Source: Tretioscincus oriximinensis (Eukaryota; Chordata; Lepidosauria; Squamata; Gymnophthalmidae). Taken from it: 64,000 bases of DNA. The stretch covers positions 240,979-304,978 of the forward strand of contig JAJVDF010000663.1 in assembly GCA_022410635.1 (NCBI GenBank), given 5' to 3'. The position numbers were made by a program, and so were the translations under genes. The notes below the pieces were generated by a model that was given only the letters and a program-made list of their open reading frames with translations, did not search any database and was not told where the DNA came from. This document shows, piece after piece, positions 23,001-30,625 of the stretch (positions within the stretch are counted from its first letter, which is position 1; the number at the start of each line of letters is the position of its first letter).

Positions 23001-24570
23001 TACGTTTTTATATTTCCATTTTCTTCATGCAAAAGAGAAAAACTATACTATTGATATTTTTATCCTTACTGAGCACACTTTAAAAAACAAAACAAAACCA
23101 TGTGTTTGCTGCTTACTGCCATTCATAATGTGAGGAAGCACTCTGTGAATAATATCATTCAAGGCGTGATAGTCCCAATTTCACTTGAGATAACAAAACA
23201 TGCTATTTTGGAGATCCTTGTGACTTCTTTCAAAACAGCATCTTACTTGCACTTTGTACTTAAACTGCTAACGATTAGGAAAATGAAAAGCAATTCCCTT
23301 ATTTCTCACCATGCTTTTTTCCAGGCGTTGTTCTAACTCTTTGCACCAATTCCGATATTGTAGCACCTAAAGTAAAACAAAAAAAAAATTCCTTTGTGAA
23401 CATATGATGTTTAAGTGTAGGATTTAAAAGTTATAAACTTGTTGCCGTATATACTCAAGTATAAGTTGACCCGAATATAGGCCGAGACACCCAATTCTAC
23501 CACAAAAAACTGGGAAAATTTAATGACTGGCGTATAAGCCTGAGGTGGGAAATGTAGCAGGGATGGACGAAGGAAGGAAAGAAACCCAATGCCTCCCCAG
23601 CGCCCATCCAAGGTGCCCGTAACCTCCTGGGGCCCGCAGCCTTCCATGCGGCCACACGGTTCTCAGGGCCACATGCTGGATGCTAACCCTAACCCTAGGC
23701 ATCCACTTCTTGGGCCCCAAGCCTGGGATGATCAGGTACATGTAAAGGATGCCAGTAGCAGTGAGACTCTGGTACTACACCACCCTTGCCTCACCGGATA
23801 GATATGAGATGATAATAACCTCTGCTGCCGCTGCCGCACTCTCCTCCAGCGCCTGCACACTGGGGGCGCTACTGAAACCCACCTCTGGCATTGATCCAGA
23901 GGGAGACAGCAAAGGCATCAGCAGGCTTGAGGAGGGAAAATCACTGGAGCATGCTGGGAAGTGTAACCCCACCTGTGGCCGGGGGAAGAGGTGGCAGCTC
24001 TGGGGGACCTGCCTCTACCCTATCCTGACTGGCCGAGCTGCTGCTGCCTACTTCCTTGCTCATCTTATCTCAGTCTTCCCCCCTGAGGTTGTAGGTTTGC
24101 TTCCCTTCCCAGCTGGTAGCCTGAATGCATAGNGCACACTGCCTCTAGCTTGTGGGTGGGTGGGCTTTTTCATTCCTGTCCAATCACAATGCTTTGAAGT
24201 GACGGACAGTTTGTTCCTTGCTGCCAGCTGAGTTTTAAGAAATAGAAATGAATTCAAAAGCACCACAAATATTACACTCTTTTTTCTTTCCAAGACCAAA
24301 TAACCCCCACCCTGTAGTAGTTAACATCTCTCCAATAAAGATTCACTACTGTATCACTTGGGATACATTCCAAAAGGAGCACATTACCTTTGCTTGCAGC
24401 TTTTGCACGAGTATCGCTTGCCGGTGCTGTGCCTCCTGTGAACTCTGTAGTTTTTGTTGATAGGATGCTTGTCTTTCCATCATCTGCTGACGCACTACGA
24501 CAAGTTGCTCTTCTGGCAATAAGTTAATTGTCTGCATTTTCATGCTGTTTACTGATTGGTCCCCTTCCAT
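4167..24570 (-). CDS. CEP250: CEP250 (C-Nap1), 5' 21 coding exons; 3' end outside window
   Basis: CEP250 is a large coiled-coil protein at the proximal ends of centrioles. It anchors rootletin fibres that hold the two centrosomes together and is released by NEK2 phosphorylation before mitosis (known for the family). I chained 21 minus-strand exons with GT/AG borders; every phase agrees, giving about 1,319 codons without a stop. The N-terminus (MEGDQSVNSMKMQ), the tryptophan-containing WRQVVTLRRYFMEMK segment shared with rootletin, LNEALALDKVSLNQ and SSLFEAQ...QAKEALQGEVKCL all match human CEP250 from memory. Several exons have exactly the human segment length (45 and 48 residues for exons 19 and 20). 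The protein is almost wholly heptad coiled coil. Human CEP250 is about 2,440 residues, so nearly half the protein lies left of base 1 or in exons I could not recognise. The divergent neighbour GDF5 supports orthology. Ns fall at 4859 and 15406. Confidence 0.95.
5486..5629 (-). CDS. CEP250: CEP250 coding exon 20
   Basis: 144 nt, 48 codons, residues 965-1012, again equal in length to the human segment. It encodes SLEAELKNAQNAVETLKKKH. Acceptor GCATAG, donor GTGATT. Confidence 0.88.
5630..6487 (-). other. CEP250 intron, upper part before MITE
   Basis: AT-rich. Only the possible SINE/LINE end at 5835 is noticeable. Confidence 0.7.
5835..5900 (-). mobile_element. Possible SINE/LINE 3' fragment
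   Basis: TTTATATCCCGTCCTTTACC is the reverse of the common GGCGGGATATAAA-type end. Short and diverged. Confidence 0.4.
6488..6811. mobile_element. Mariner/Tc1-type MITE with perfect 23-bp TIRs and TA duplication
   Basis: Ends 6488-6510 and 6789-6811 are perfect 23-bp reverse complements, beginning CAGTGATACCTCGG. They are flanked by TA at 6486-6487 and 6812-6813. The interior carries a GC-rich direct repeat (6618-6657 and 6671-6710, 53-bp period, third partial copy at 6715-6736). No transposase frame. It lies in the intron between CEP250 exons 19 and 20. Confidence 0.9.
6979..7113 (-). CDS. CEP250: CEP250 coding exon 19
   Basis: 135 nt, 45 codons, residues 920-964, the same length as the human segment starting MQLETEKERVSLLETLLQTQ. 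It encodes NERKSLMKEFLQTKEEL. The acceptor CAATAG is a weak tract; donor GTAGGG. Confidence 0.87.
7114..8028 (-). other. CEP250 intron between exons 18 and 19
   Basis: 7270-7740 has slightly higher GC and may be an old repeat, but I cannot name it. Confidence 0.7.
8029..8205 (-). CDS. CEP250: CEP250 coding exon 18
   Basis: 177 nt, 59 codons, residues 861-919. It encodes GEREHHQRELEQMLQRS and VAIIQAQMEEEL, like human EKERSWHQQELAKAL and MEAIQAQREEE. Acceptor TTTGCAG, donor GTAAAA. Confidence 0.9.
8206..9171 (-). other. CEP250 intron between exons 17 and 18
   Basis: AT-rich, with Ns at 8622 and 8699. Nothing recognised. Confidence 0.75.
9172..9338 (-). CDS. CEP250: CEP250 coding exon 17
   Basis: 167 nt, residues 805-860. 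It encodes EVKCLHIELEAEKSKFQQEK, like human EVRCLKLELDTERSQAEQER. Acceptor TTTACAG, donor GTGAGT, exit in phase 0. Confidence 0.93.
9339..9816 (-). other. CEP250 intron between exons 16 and 17
   Basis: AT-rich. Nothing recognised. Confidence 0.75.
9817..9944 (-). CDS. CEP250: CEP250 coding exon 16
   Basis: 128 nt, residues 762-805. It encodes GLESSLFEAQGHVSQLKVI, like human LLESSLFEAQQQN, and ends NQAKEALQG. Acceptor TTTGTAG, donor GTGGGA, one base left over. Confidence 0.93.
10203..10396 (-). CDS. CEP250: CEP250 coding exon 15
   Basis: 194 nt, residues 698-762. It encodes SSRLEEMLAKVTGEKECLIQ, like human AKRQEEVLARAVQEKEALVR. Acceptor TTCTAG; donor GTATGA leaves AG, completed by exon 16. 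Confidence 0.9.
10397..11573 (-). other. CEP250 intron between exons 14 and 15, with an unexplained open frame
   Basis: Contains a minus-strand open frame of more than 60 codons at about 10765-10975 (see findings) and a G-rich run at 10984-11000. Not needed for the CEP250 frame. Confidence 0.7.
11574..11804 (-). CDS. CEP250: CEP250 coding exon 14
   Basis: 231 nt, 77 codons, residues 621-697, phase 0 to 0. It is an uninterrupted coiled coil beginning LEQENQTLLDKVDHLEQ. Acceptor TGTAG, donor GTAAGT. It joins exon 15 without a gap relative to human. Confidence 0.9.
11976..12122 (-). CDS. CEP250: CEP250 coding exon 13
   Basis: 147 nt, 49 codons, residues 572-620. It encodes VEQSLTKLSAENNKLKTE and SSLNEALALDKVSLNQ. 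The latter is one of the best-conserved CEP250 strings. Acceptor TTTAAG, donor GTAAGA. Confidence 0.94.
12415..12680 (+). mobile_element. Possible LINE 3' UTR
   Basis: Ends TGTGTGTCCAATCACACTTG, GCCAATAAAGAATTC and CAATCAAT. I recall similar ends in squamate LINEs but cannot assign the family. Confidence 0.4.
13320..13530 (-). mobile_element. CR1-type LINE 3' tail fragment
   Basis: Diverged match to the same tail as at 41310-41670 (CAGTGGCCCACCA, then CCTGTTGCTCCACC). It follows a poly-G run at 13323-13332. Confidence 0.65.
14725..14869 (-). CDS. CEP250: CEP250 coding exon 12
   Basis: 145 nt, residues 523-571. It encodes NELVAVREALEKSHLHHELV, like human ELITLREALESSHLEGELL. Acceptor CTCAG, donor GTAAGA, exit in phase 0. 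Confidence 0.92.
15247..15429 (-). CDS. CEP250: CEP250 coding exon 11
   Basis: 183 nt, residues 462-523. It encodes LQYQLEILEQEARNLRRSNT, matching human LRQQLEVLEQEAWRLRRVNV. An N at 15406 leaves one residue unknown. The donor GTGAGT leaves two bases (AT) that join exon 12 to give Ile. Confidence 0.9.
15430..16612 (-). other. CEP250 intron between exons 10 and 11
   Basis: Nothing recognised beyond short A and T runs. Confidence 0.75.
16613..16791 (-). CDS. CEP250: CEP250 coding exon 10
   Basis: 179 nt, residues 403-462. It encodes a Q/E-rich coiled coil (LEKQQTEQEQHFTFLRRKLE). Acceptor CTGTAG; the donor is GTTAAC after TGCAG, leaving two bases. The non-consensus donor is supported by phase agreement with exon 11. 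Confidence 0.85.
16943..17219. mobile_element. Non-autonomous hAT element with 8-bp target duplication
   Basis: 277 bp with termini CAGGGGTCCTCAAAC and GTTTGAGGATCCCTG (14 of 15 paired). It is flanked by perfect ACATATGG copies at 16935-16942 and 17220-17227. The interior resembles Charlie-type ends (AGTGAACTGGCCCCCTG). It lies in the intron between CEP250 exons 9 and 10, next to a SINE 3' fragment. Confidence 0.92.
17228..17332 (+). mobile_element. SINE 3' fragment with AAAT tail
   Basis: GCTATGTGCACCACCC, CTGCCCTGAGACC and TATAGGGCGAGATATAAAT match the 3' half of the SINE at 58262-58512. It ends in (AAAT)n at 17308-17331. Confidence 0.8.
17333..17929 (-). other. CEP250 intron between exons 9 and 10, right part
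   Basis: AT-rich. Nothing recognised after the SINE fragment. Confidence 0.7.
17930..18082 (-). CDS. CEP250: CEP250 coding exon 9
   Basis: 153 nt, residues 352-402, phase 0 to 0. This is a break in the coiled coil, rich in P and D (DENPPEPCSFLLPSPDDRG), followed by LVHSVLIKK, like human LVRSVLTRR. Acceptor TTTCAG, donor GTAAAA. Confidence 0.87.
18083..18628 (-). other. CEP250 intron between exons 8 and 9
   Basis: AT-rich. Nothing recognised. Confidence 0.75.
18629..18727 (-). CDS. CEP250: CEP250 coding exon 8
   Basis: 99 nt, residues 319-351, phase 0 to 0. It encodes EQQLNRNANDKILSLQQVIK, like human SLSRNAQEEKLSLQQVIKD. Acceptor TTTTAG and donor GTAAGT. Confidence 0.9.
18905..19060. repeat. 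Possible fragment of the 62.4 kb repeat family
   Basis: ACAGGTGTGCCTTCAACAGG and nearby words resemble part of the 62.5 kb repeat. Weak evidence. Confidence 0.3.
19198..19294 (-). CDS. CEP250: CEP250 coding exon 7
   Basis: 97 nt, residues 287-318. It encodes VEELTALLEESQKQSEEKD, like human VTELSALLTQSQKQNED. The donor is GTGTGT (weak at position 3) after AATCTG, phase 0. Confidence 0.87.
19560..19710 (+). mobile_element. CR1 3' end fragment
   Basis: Ends GTTTTTCAACTCTATGATTC, the typical CR1 octamer-type terminus, preceded by ATCCTGCATGGAGCAGG. Diverged upstream. Confidence 0.6.
19711..20215 (-). other. CEP250 intron between exons 6 and 7, right part
   Basis: Nothing recognised after the CR1 fragment. 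Confidence 0.7.
20216..20476 (-). CDS. CEP250: CEP250 coding exon 6
   Basis: 261 nt, residues 199-286. It opens with DLSEFKAEQVKLSGTMF, matching human DLMELKAEHVRLSG. The middle (SSDTQKQTWNTHSLASHV) is non-coiled and diverged. The phase is 2 to 2, with a GTAAAT donor after AACAG. Confidence 0.9.
20477..20793 (-). other. CEP250 intron between exons 5 and 6
   Basis: Short AT-rich intron with an N at 20603. Nothing else seen. Confidence 0.8.
20794..20900 (-). CDS. CEP250: CEP250 coding exon 5
   Basis: 107 nt, residues 164-199. It encodes SFENYMQAEHDRTLGIWRQ then VVTLRRYFMEMKTATD. The W-x-x-VV-x-x-RR-x-F-x-EMK signature is shared by CEP250 and rootletin. Donor GTGAGC leaves AG. Confidence 0.93.
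20901..22156 (-). other. CEP250 intron between exons 4 and 5
   Basis: Contains the minus-strand CR1-type tail at 21420-21785; the remainder is unremarkable. Confidence 0.75.
21420..21785 (-). mobile_element. CR1-type LINE 3' end
   Basis: Diverged copy of the tail plus the end of ORF2 read on the minus strand. CCCATCTAGTCAAGCATTGT and CTCTGGGTGAAAAAATACTT match the other copies. Confidence 0.75.
22157..22322 (-). CDS. CEP250: CEP250 coding exon 4
   Basis: 166 nt, residues 108-163. The first base completes an arginine codon; it ends in phase 0 at GTATGT. The motif ALQEDVSKLTVDWTKARDEL is nearly identical to human CEP250 and diagnostic for it. Confidence 0.93.
22430..22710 (+). mobile_element. 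CR1 LINE 3' end
   Basis: Encodes the C-terminal pattern KIRLRGDPIDVYKYLKGSHR and ends GGTCCCTTCCAACTC and CTATGAT, the classic CR1 terminus. It lies in the intron between CEP250 exons 3 and 4. Confidence 0.85.
22799..22881 (-). CDS. CEP250: CEP250 coding exon 3
   Basis: 83 nt, residues 81-108. It enters in phase 0 after CAAAG and leaves two bases (AG) at a GTAAGT donor. It encodes NNPLLQNFTEDHSLEKG then LIQLEEEQQR, corresponding to the human LDELLVRLEEEQQR segment. Confidence 0.88.
22882..23309 (-). other. CEP250 intron between exons 2 and 3
   Basis: AT-rich. Nothing recognised. Confidence 0.75.
23310..23366 (-). CDS. CEP250: CEP250 coding exon 2
   Basis: A 57-nt microexon encoding VLQYRNWCKELEQRLEKSM, residues 62-80. 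The acceptor is TTTAG and the donor GTGAGA, phase 0 at both ends. The WC-ELE-RLE pattern matches the human protein directly after QAK. Confidence 0.9.
23428..24160. mobile_element. Probable DNA-transposon remnant (GC-rich)
   Basis: The left edge CCGTATATACTCAAGTATAA, GTTGACCCGAATATAGGCCG and CCACAAAAAACTGGG resembles a widespread vertebrate repeat end I have seen in reptiles. The right side is GC-rich, non-coding and of unlike composition to the AT-rich intron. No clear right terminus. Confidence 0.5.
24388..24570 (-). CDS. CEP250: CEP250 coding exon 1 (start codon exon)
   Basis: This exon has 61 codons, residues 1-61. The ATG (24568-24570) directly follows a TTTAG acceptor, so at least one upstream non-coding exon must exist. 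The encoded start MEGDQSVNSMKMQ and the QKLQSSQEAQHRQ stretch align with the human N-terminus. The donor is GTAATG after AAG, phase 0. Confidence 0.92.
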
Positions 24571-25028
24571 CTAAAGGACAAACAAAATAGTTCATTTTGC
24601 AGATGAAATTAATTCAAATCAATCCTAATTCTTCAAAAGAAAAAACAGGTAATATAATAACAGGGAAGCAAGCATACTCATTAGAATTCTGTACATACAT
24701 TACAAGGCTTGACTGCTTTACTCCCAAATAGGAAAGGGCCAATTTGTAGTTAGAAGCGATAATAAGCTTATATTACATACATAGCATAATAACGAATCAC
24801 AATATTATTTCCATTTCACAGAATTTTGTTATGTGTATGTTATAATAAATCAGCTTATGTAGAATCATATTCTCGGAATGCAAGCCAAATTCCATCCCTC
24901 TGAATAAAGATCAGGAGGTATTAGTAAATATCCCAATTCCTTTCAACAACTGCCACAACAATACCAAAAAGCAATGATTTAGATCAGCGTGGTCCAACCA
25001 ACCCATTTTTGTGGCCCGGCGGCCACTG

Positions 25029-25390
25029 AGTGCTCCGCAGGGGGTTCCCTGATGTCGCGCATGCTATTAATTTAGCGATTCCCATCTTACTTACTGGCTC
25101 CTGCTCTGCATGGGGGTCGCCATGTTGGGGGACCAGAGGGCGGATTTATCCTAATATGGCGACTCCCATGGGGAGGAGGAGCCAGTACGTAAGGTGGGAA
25201 TCGCCAAATGAACAATATGCGCGCCATCAGGGAACCCCCTGCAGAGCATTTAGCAGCCAGTGCTGCTTTGACACTTGCAGCCCCCTGGACCCTTCCCCAG
25301 TCACACCCGCTGGTGCGATGGAGGGACGGAGCAGGACGGAGGCAGACGCAGCTCCTTGGCACCAGAGGGTGCGACTGGGGAAGGGGCCAA
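25029..25390. repeat. Large foldback element with two nested hairpins
   Basis: About 100-bp arms at 25029-25133 and 25153-25250 pair imperfectly (GCAGGGGGTTCCCTGATG against CATCAGGGAACCCCCTGC). A second hairpin pairs 25281-25314 with 25360-25390. GC-rich, inside the first CEP250 intron. The flank at 24986 (CAGCGTGGTCCAACC) looks like a DNA-transposon end, but no matching right end was found. Confidence 0.7.
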
Positions 25391-26646
25391 GGAGCTGCCA
25401 AGATCCTATTGCTAAAATACATAGGGGAGGAGATTGATCTTATAGATGGGGTGCCAGATGTAAACAATAACAAACTGCCAGCTTCCTGTTTCTCTACTTC
25501 CTGGCAGAATGGTTTTAGGTTGTGTTCCTGCCTGCTTTTCTACACTGTTGTTTCACAATGACAAATGCTTATTATAAAAGCTTAGTTGCCCAGCAGCTTC
25601 ACAAAAATGGCAATAGCAGCAGCAGCAGCAGCCTAAATGTGAAAAAGTGAAAGAGAGATGTTGTTGTGCTCTCAGCAGGGACTACAGAGAAGTGCAGACC
25701 AAGCAGTAGGCAGTCTTTTATGCCCATCAAGCATGGCTCCCAGCCTGTACCGCATTAGCGGAAGGAAGCCTCTTTAGCCAATCTCTGGCCAGTCCCACCC
25801 ACAGGAAACATTTTTCCTGTTTATAGGAAGTTGGTTGGGGGACTTATATATATATCAGCTGGGTGTTCCCCAAGATCCAAAATCTTTATGGCCATAAAGT
25901 CATGTATAGGAAATTCAATTCCATAACTTTATTCTTGAGGTATATTTTGGTTACCTACCTACTATCAAAGTAAGAATTTCATTAGAAACAATGAAACACT
26001 AGATGATACACAGTAAGAATAAAAACATCCAGAAAAAAACTGAATTTGTGTTGCTTTTCTAACAACAATATATGCTGGAAAGTTTTCCTAGTGCCAGTTC
26101 TTGTGAATTGCCAATTGACTCAGGGATTTCCAGGTAGCCCCCCATCCAAGTATTAATCAAATCTAATCCTTGAGACAGAAAGTGCCAACTCTTTTTTTTT
26201 AATAAATGACTTTTAATATCTAATTGAAAAACAACACCGCAATCCTCCCCAGAGACAATCTGTCCTAATTACGATCATTCCTATTATCATTGTGCAACAA
26301 TAGTAGGGTGTTTTGTTTTCAGATAAAACTTGATACATGGGTTTCATTCCCCCAAAAGCCAAGAATCACTGTTATGATGACTAAGAACAGCTGTTACCAT
26401 TTTGTTGCATTATAACAATGAACTCCCAACAGCATCCAGCATGGATCGCAGCCTGATATTACAGACTGACTTTATCTGTAATAATTAACCGATAATACTG
26501 TTTACTTAAAAGCAAATTCCACCACTGGGCGCGTGGATAAGATTCTCAGGAAGCTTTCGGACTTCAGCAAACCTATCAGGGGGTTGCGATCGGTTTAAGG
26601 CAATGGGTTTATGACACGTATTTATAGTACCAGTGGCAGAGCGTTA

Positions 26647-26668
26647 TCTCTCTCTCTCTCCCTCTCTT
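26647..26668. repeat. TC microsatellite at edge of CpG block
   Basis: TCTCTCTCTCTCTCCCTCTC upstream of the CEP250 promoter block. Confidence 0.9.
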
Positions 26669-26689
26669 AGCGCACCTGCTTTTTACCTG

Positions 26690-27250
26690 ACGGCGACTCA
26701 CCTGACTCCGCGGGGCGCCTCCCCACCCTTCCGGCACCGCGCCAGAGCGGCTCACCTCAGGGCGCTAAACTTCCTTTTCGGGCGGCTTTTCGTAGGCGGG
26801 GAAAAAGGAGGCCGAGCAGCTCAGGCCCTCCGCTGCTCCCGCGCTGGGAGGCTCCGCCCCGCCGCCGCCGCCGCCGCCTCCAGTCACGGGCCGCTGGGCC
26901 TGTTTCACAGACTGAGGCAAGCGGGCCGCCATGGGGTGGCGCGGCGCCTAGGCATTTTTTATTCAGGTTCAATATACTCTCGCTGCATAGCGCCGCTCGC
27001 TCTCTGACCGAGCAGGAAGCGAGCATCTACGTATGGGCGCCAGCAAAATATAACCCCGGGGGCGACTCCCAAAATCGTGACAGGCCTAGCGGTACCTCAA
27101 ACTCCCAATAGCCAATTGGCGATGGCGGGAAGGCGGGCGGAGCGCGCAGGAAATAGCATTGGCTGTGTGGGGAATAAGTTGGAACCCCGCGACGGTTTCC
27201 CGAGTCGCAGGAGCGGCGGTTTCTCGCTAGGCCTCTCGTAGCAACATGCC
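26690..27250. promoter_or_regulatory. CpG-rich block: probable CEP250 promoter and non-coding exon 1
   Basis: This is the only sustained CpG-dense, GC-rich block in the window. It sits about 2 kb upstream of the CEP250 start-codon exon. On the minus strand two good 5' splice sites exist: a GTGAGT donor with the exon ending at 26702 and a GTGAGC donor with the exon ending at 26756. Either could end a non-coding first exon. Three CCAAT boxes (27105-27109, 27112-27116 and inverted 27158-27162) and a GGCGGGAAGGCGGGCGG run at 27124-27140 resemble a TATA-less, cell-cycle-type promoter. The transcription start cannot be placed from sequence. Confidence 0.7.
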
Positions 27251-27402
27251 TGGAAAGAGAAAGGCTTCTTTGTAGCTGCTGCGCTTCTCTTTCGACGACC
27301 CCCTCATCTCATTCTCACCCGTTTATTTCCTATATTTTTGTAAAGGAATAGCTGGTCCTTTGTGAGGCAAGATCAGCAGAGATCCTGACTGACCACTGGC
27401 CC

Positions 27403-27540
27403 AAATTCTGGGCTATATCTTGCAACAGAAGCCTGCCATCTACATGCTAGTGTTGGCTATGGCAGGCCCCGAATGGGGCCTCCCATAGCCTACACTGGCA
27501 TGTGGATGGCCAAGCTCTGTCCCGAAATATAATCCAGATT
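27403..27540. repeat. Palindromic element, copy 1
   Basis: 27436-27470 and 27475-27509 are about 35-bp near-perfect arms around a GAAT centre (CATGCTAGTGTTGGCTATGG against CCATAGCCTACACTGGCATG). Weaker pairing extends to 27403-27540. A diverged copy lies at 28591-28735. Confidence 0.75.
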
Positions 27541-28399
27541 AAGGCGCAATGGGGTCAGGAGTGACTGACAGGGGGGCAATTTGAGAACGAGTTATTAACA
27601 GTGAATTTAATGGATTTTTAGGCTTCCTCCTTATGAACAGGAGTTCACACTTTTGATTTAAGTATTATATATCGCAGGGGAGGGGGAAATCAGGAATTTG
27701 GAGGTGCTTTGGTGGACCACAGCCCCCCCCCCCCCAAAAAAAAAAATGTTGGGAATCACCCAAGAGTGATTCGAACCCAGATGTGTCAAACAATCTGAAA
27801 GTCAAATATGCCACACTTGAACCACTATATGGTGTTGAAATAAGTTCACATTCATTTTTACTGTACTGATTTGAATTTCTAACTTATCCTTTATAACATA
27901 CAGTAGCAAGGGAAAATCAAAATTAAAATCTGAAACCTCAGATTTTAAAAGCCAGAAAAACAGTTACTGTTCCATGTAACTGCTTAAACCAATTCTTTAA
28001 TAAGCTTTTCTTGATCATTTTGATTTTTATTTATTTTGCATTTTGAATCATTTTTGCAAATTGTTAATACAAAAAATTTTATTTGAAGTGTTGTACATTA
28101 AAAGAAAAGCATAAATCATTTATTACATTATCAATCAGTTGAAGATCAATTTGCTTAGTGAACGGAGACAGATATGGTTAGGATTAAAGTCCTATCACAC
28201 AAGCTGGTTAAAAATAAATGGAAGCTTCTGTTAAGTATGAACAAGATTTAAGCCCATAAAGATAACTTGCATACAAATATTAAGGTGCTGTGTAAAATTT
28301 CGGGTGAAAGGTGTCCTGTGTTGTACCTGGGGGGGGGGGGGAGAATGGGGGGGGGATAGGGAGGGTTTGGGAAAGAGAAGAAGAATATATATGTTGGTG

Positions 28400-28520
28400 T
28401 ATCTCAATTTTTATAAGCAATATCTTTTACATACCATGCATAATTTTATTTACTTCAATCAGATCCCCTCTTAAATGCCATCTTTCAAGGTTAAAGAGAC
28501 CTAGACTGATGCCTAAAGAA
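28400..28520 (-). mobile_element. CR1-type LINE fragment
   Basis: Minus-strand translation gives LERWHLRGDLIEVNKIMHGM, matching the ORF2 end of the copy at 2270-4160. Confidence 0.6.
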
Positions 28521-28590
28521 GTATACACCATATAATGGTGTATGTTGACATTTTCTTCTCTTGTGATGCATACTGAAGCCCTTTCCACTC

Positions 28591-28735
28591 CAAATTCTAT
28601 TCTGGCTTTAGCCTTTGAATATGTACCTGCTGTCTGCATGCTAATGTTGATTATGGAAAGTCTTGAATGGGATTTGCCATAGTCTATACTGGCAAAAAAT
28701 GGTGAGGCTTTATTCCAAGATTTGGCTCAATCCTG
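28591..28735. repeat. Palindromic element, copy 2 (diverged)
   Basis: Aligns along its length with 27403-27540: CATGCTAATGTTGATTATGG and CCATAGTCTATACTGGC. The arms have decayed. Confidence 0.6.
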
Positions 28736-29039
28736 AAGTTTACTCCATTTTACCCCCAGAATAAACGTATTCTTCAGTATTGAGAATGGACTGAAGATAA
28801 TTTAAAGTAAAGATTTAATGATGGCATAAGAAGCACTGATTTTTCTATTGTTGTATTTGAATAAGTAAATCTTTATAAAAACAATGTCATATGAATTCTG
28901 AACAGTCAGTAAACATTTTGGACAGTCTACAGAATTCTACTCAGTATAGGCATGCATTGTTAGTCAAACGATCAACAGTCATATCCATATTTGTCAAACA
29001 TTTTGCACCTATCAGAGACTAACCACAAATATGCAATTT

Positions 29040-30270
29040 TTATTTGATGAAATTTTGCACACCAGTTTTCCCAATCCCAGACCATTTACTTCTGGTTCTC
29101 AAATACAGGTATGTAAGGGAACCACTTTGTCAAGTTATGATAATTAAACATGTCCAGCTGGGCTGCCCTAAAATATGGGGACCACTCCATTTGGGATTCT
29201 GGAAGTCTGTCCAGGGTCAAGCCCAACATTCTCTATTGTTGCACTGAAATTAGTTCATTTTGTATGGTGGGCCAAATACGGGTTATCCAGTCCACTTTAA
29301 TGATTTCATAAATTTCCAGTGCTGGGCCTCAATGAATTTGGCCTCTGTGAGAAGAGTTTTGATAAGCGCTCTATGTCTCAAATTTTTATAGTCCTTTTTG
29401 AAAATGAATAGGAAAATAACTAGCAATGGTGTTAAAGAAATCTCATCTTTGATTATACAACTCAACGAATCTCCTATTATTTTCCAGAAAGACTGTACTC
29501 CCCTGCCAACACAGAGGGCTGCTTTGGTTATTAATTCTATGTAACGAGATTGGGGTAAGGTACCATATACAAGGTATCTTAAGCGGCAGTTCCCTATCAT
29601 TTTGGGACTCACGGCTTGAGTAAAGATTAGGTGGGATACGTTCCCATTTCAAGTCATCCGGTTGTATCCTTCCTTCTTCCAGTATTTTTTAGAGCCAGTT
29701 GTTCTCAGCTGTTAAATTCCATTCTTAACATTTCTGATTGGCACTTTACACTTGTTCTGCTAGAATTTATGTTCCTTCCTGTTTTTATTAGGAGAAGCCT
29801 TTCATTTTCTAAATGAGCTTTTCTTCTATTGAGTGACTTCCCATACTTCCATTGTAAACCAAACTTGAACTTTTATTTTAGGTATGCATTTTAATCTAGC
29901 TTCTAATTCTATATTTCCAATAGTAAATTTCTCTGTGTATTTTGCTTGATTGACCCTCTGAATTTCCCTTTCAATATTTTTTTTACTAGCTTTCTATTTT
30001 GGGAGGTTCCTGTATAAAAGTTTAAGATCTCTGAATTTGTAAAGTATCACAGTGTGAATGCTTCTGCTTGGTAACATTTCAGAGTCAAGCAGTTCTATGC
30101 TTTTTATCAAGATTGCGCCTTAAATTTCAGATTTACTTCTTTATATTTATATGTGATGCTTCCAAATTTCATACATGCTATATCTCTAGAAATAAAATTA
30201 GTGATTTATGTCTTCCATCCACTGTCACTAATTCCACCAATCTAATAGTTTCTGCAGAGCGTTAAGGATC
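29040..30270 (-). mobile_element. Decayed L1 ORF2 C-terminal fragment
   Basis: Minus-strand translation around 29283-29612 gives SFWKIIGDSLSCIIKDEISL and RALIKTLLTEAKFIEAQHWK, an L1 ORF2 C-terminal pattern. It is broken by many stops. The limits, especially beyond 29650, are uncertain. Confidence 0.65.
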
Positions 30271-30571
30271 ACATCTATCACATTTCTATTCTGAAGTCTC
30301 TAATATCACAGCTCCATTTTAAATAATAATTATGAGCAAATTTCTGAACAATATACTTTCAAAATCTAGAATTCTTCCTGCTACATATCTATCCTGTTAT
30401 GTAAATGCTAAGGAACTTCTTGCATAGTGGAACAGAGATTCCTCACTTTTTCTGAAGGTTTTGAATTATAGATGAAATGAGGCTGAGTCCTAATAGGCTT
30501 TTAAAACAGTCTCTGTCACTGCTGCAGTCCACTTCTGTTTCTTTAACCTGTGAAGACAATATTACTAACTT

Positions 30572-30625
30572 GCGTATGTACTTACATACTTACTTACGTA
30601 CTTACATACGTACTTACTTTTACTT
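30572..30625. repeat. Tetranucleotide microsatellite
   Basis: Imperfect ACTT/ACAT/ACGT repeats (GTACTTACATACTTACTTAC). Confidence 0.9.

Larger units (their letters stand above)
24571..26689 (-). other. CEP250 first intron (5' leader side)
   Basis: Contains the foldback at 25029-25390 and a GCA repeat at 25616-25630. The rest is unremarkable. It ends at the CpG block. Confidence 0.6.

Noticed and set aside
23688..23698. Telomere-like CTAACCCTAACCC
   Set aside because: Only two units, inside a GC-rich repeat remnant; too short for an interstitial telomere claim.
25616..25630. GCA-triplet run
   Set aside because: Only five units; an ordinary short microsatellite.
27246..27275. Tiny plus-strand ORF MPGKRKASL at the CpG block
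   Set aside because: Nine codons with no continuation by an obvious splice; not enough to call a gene.
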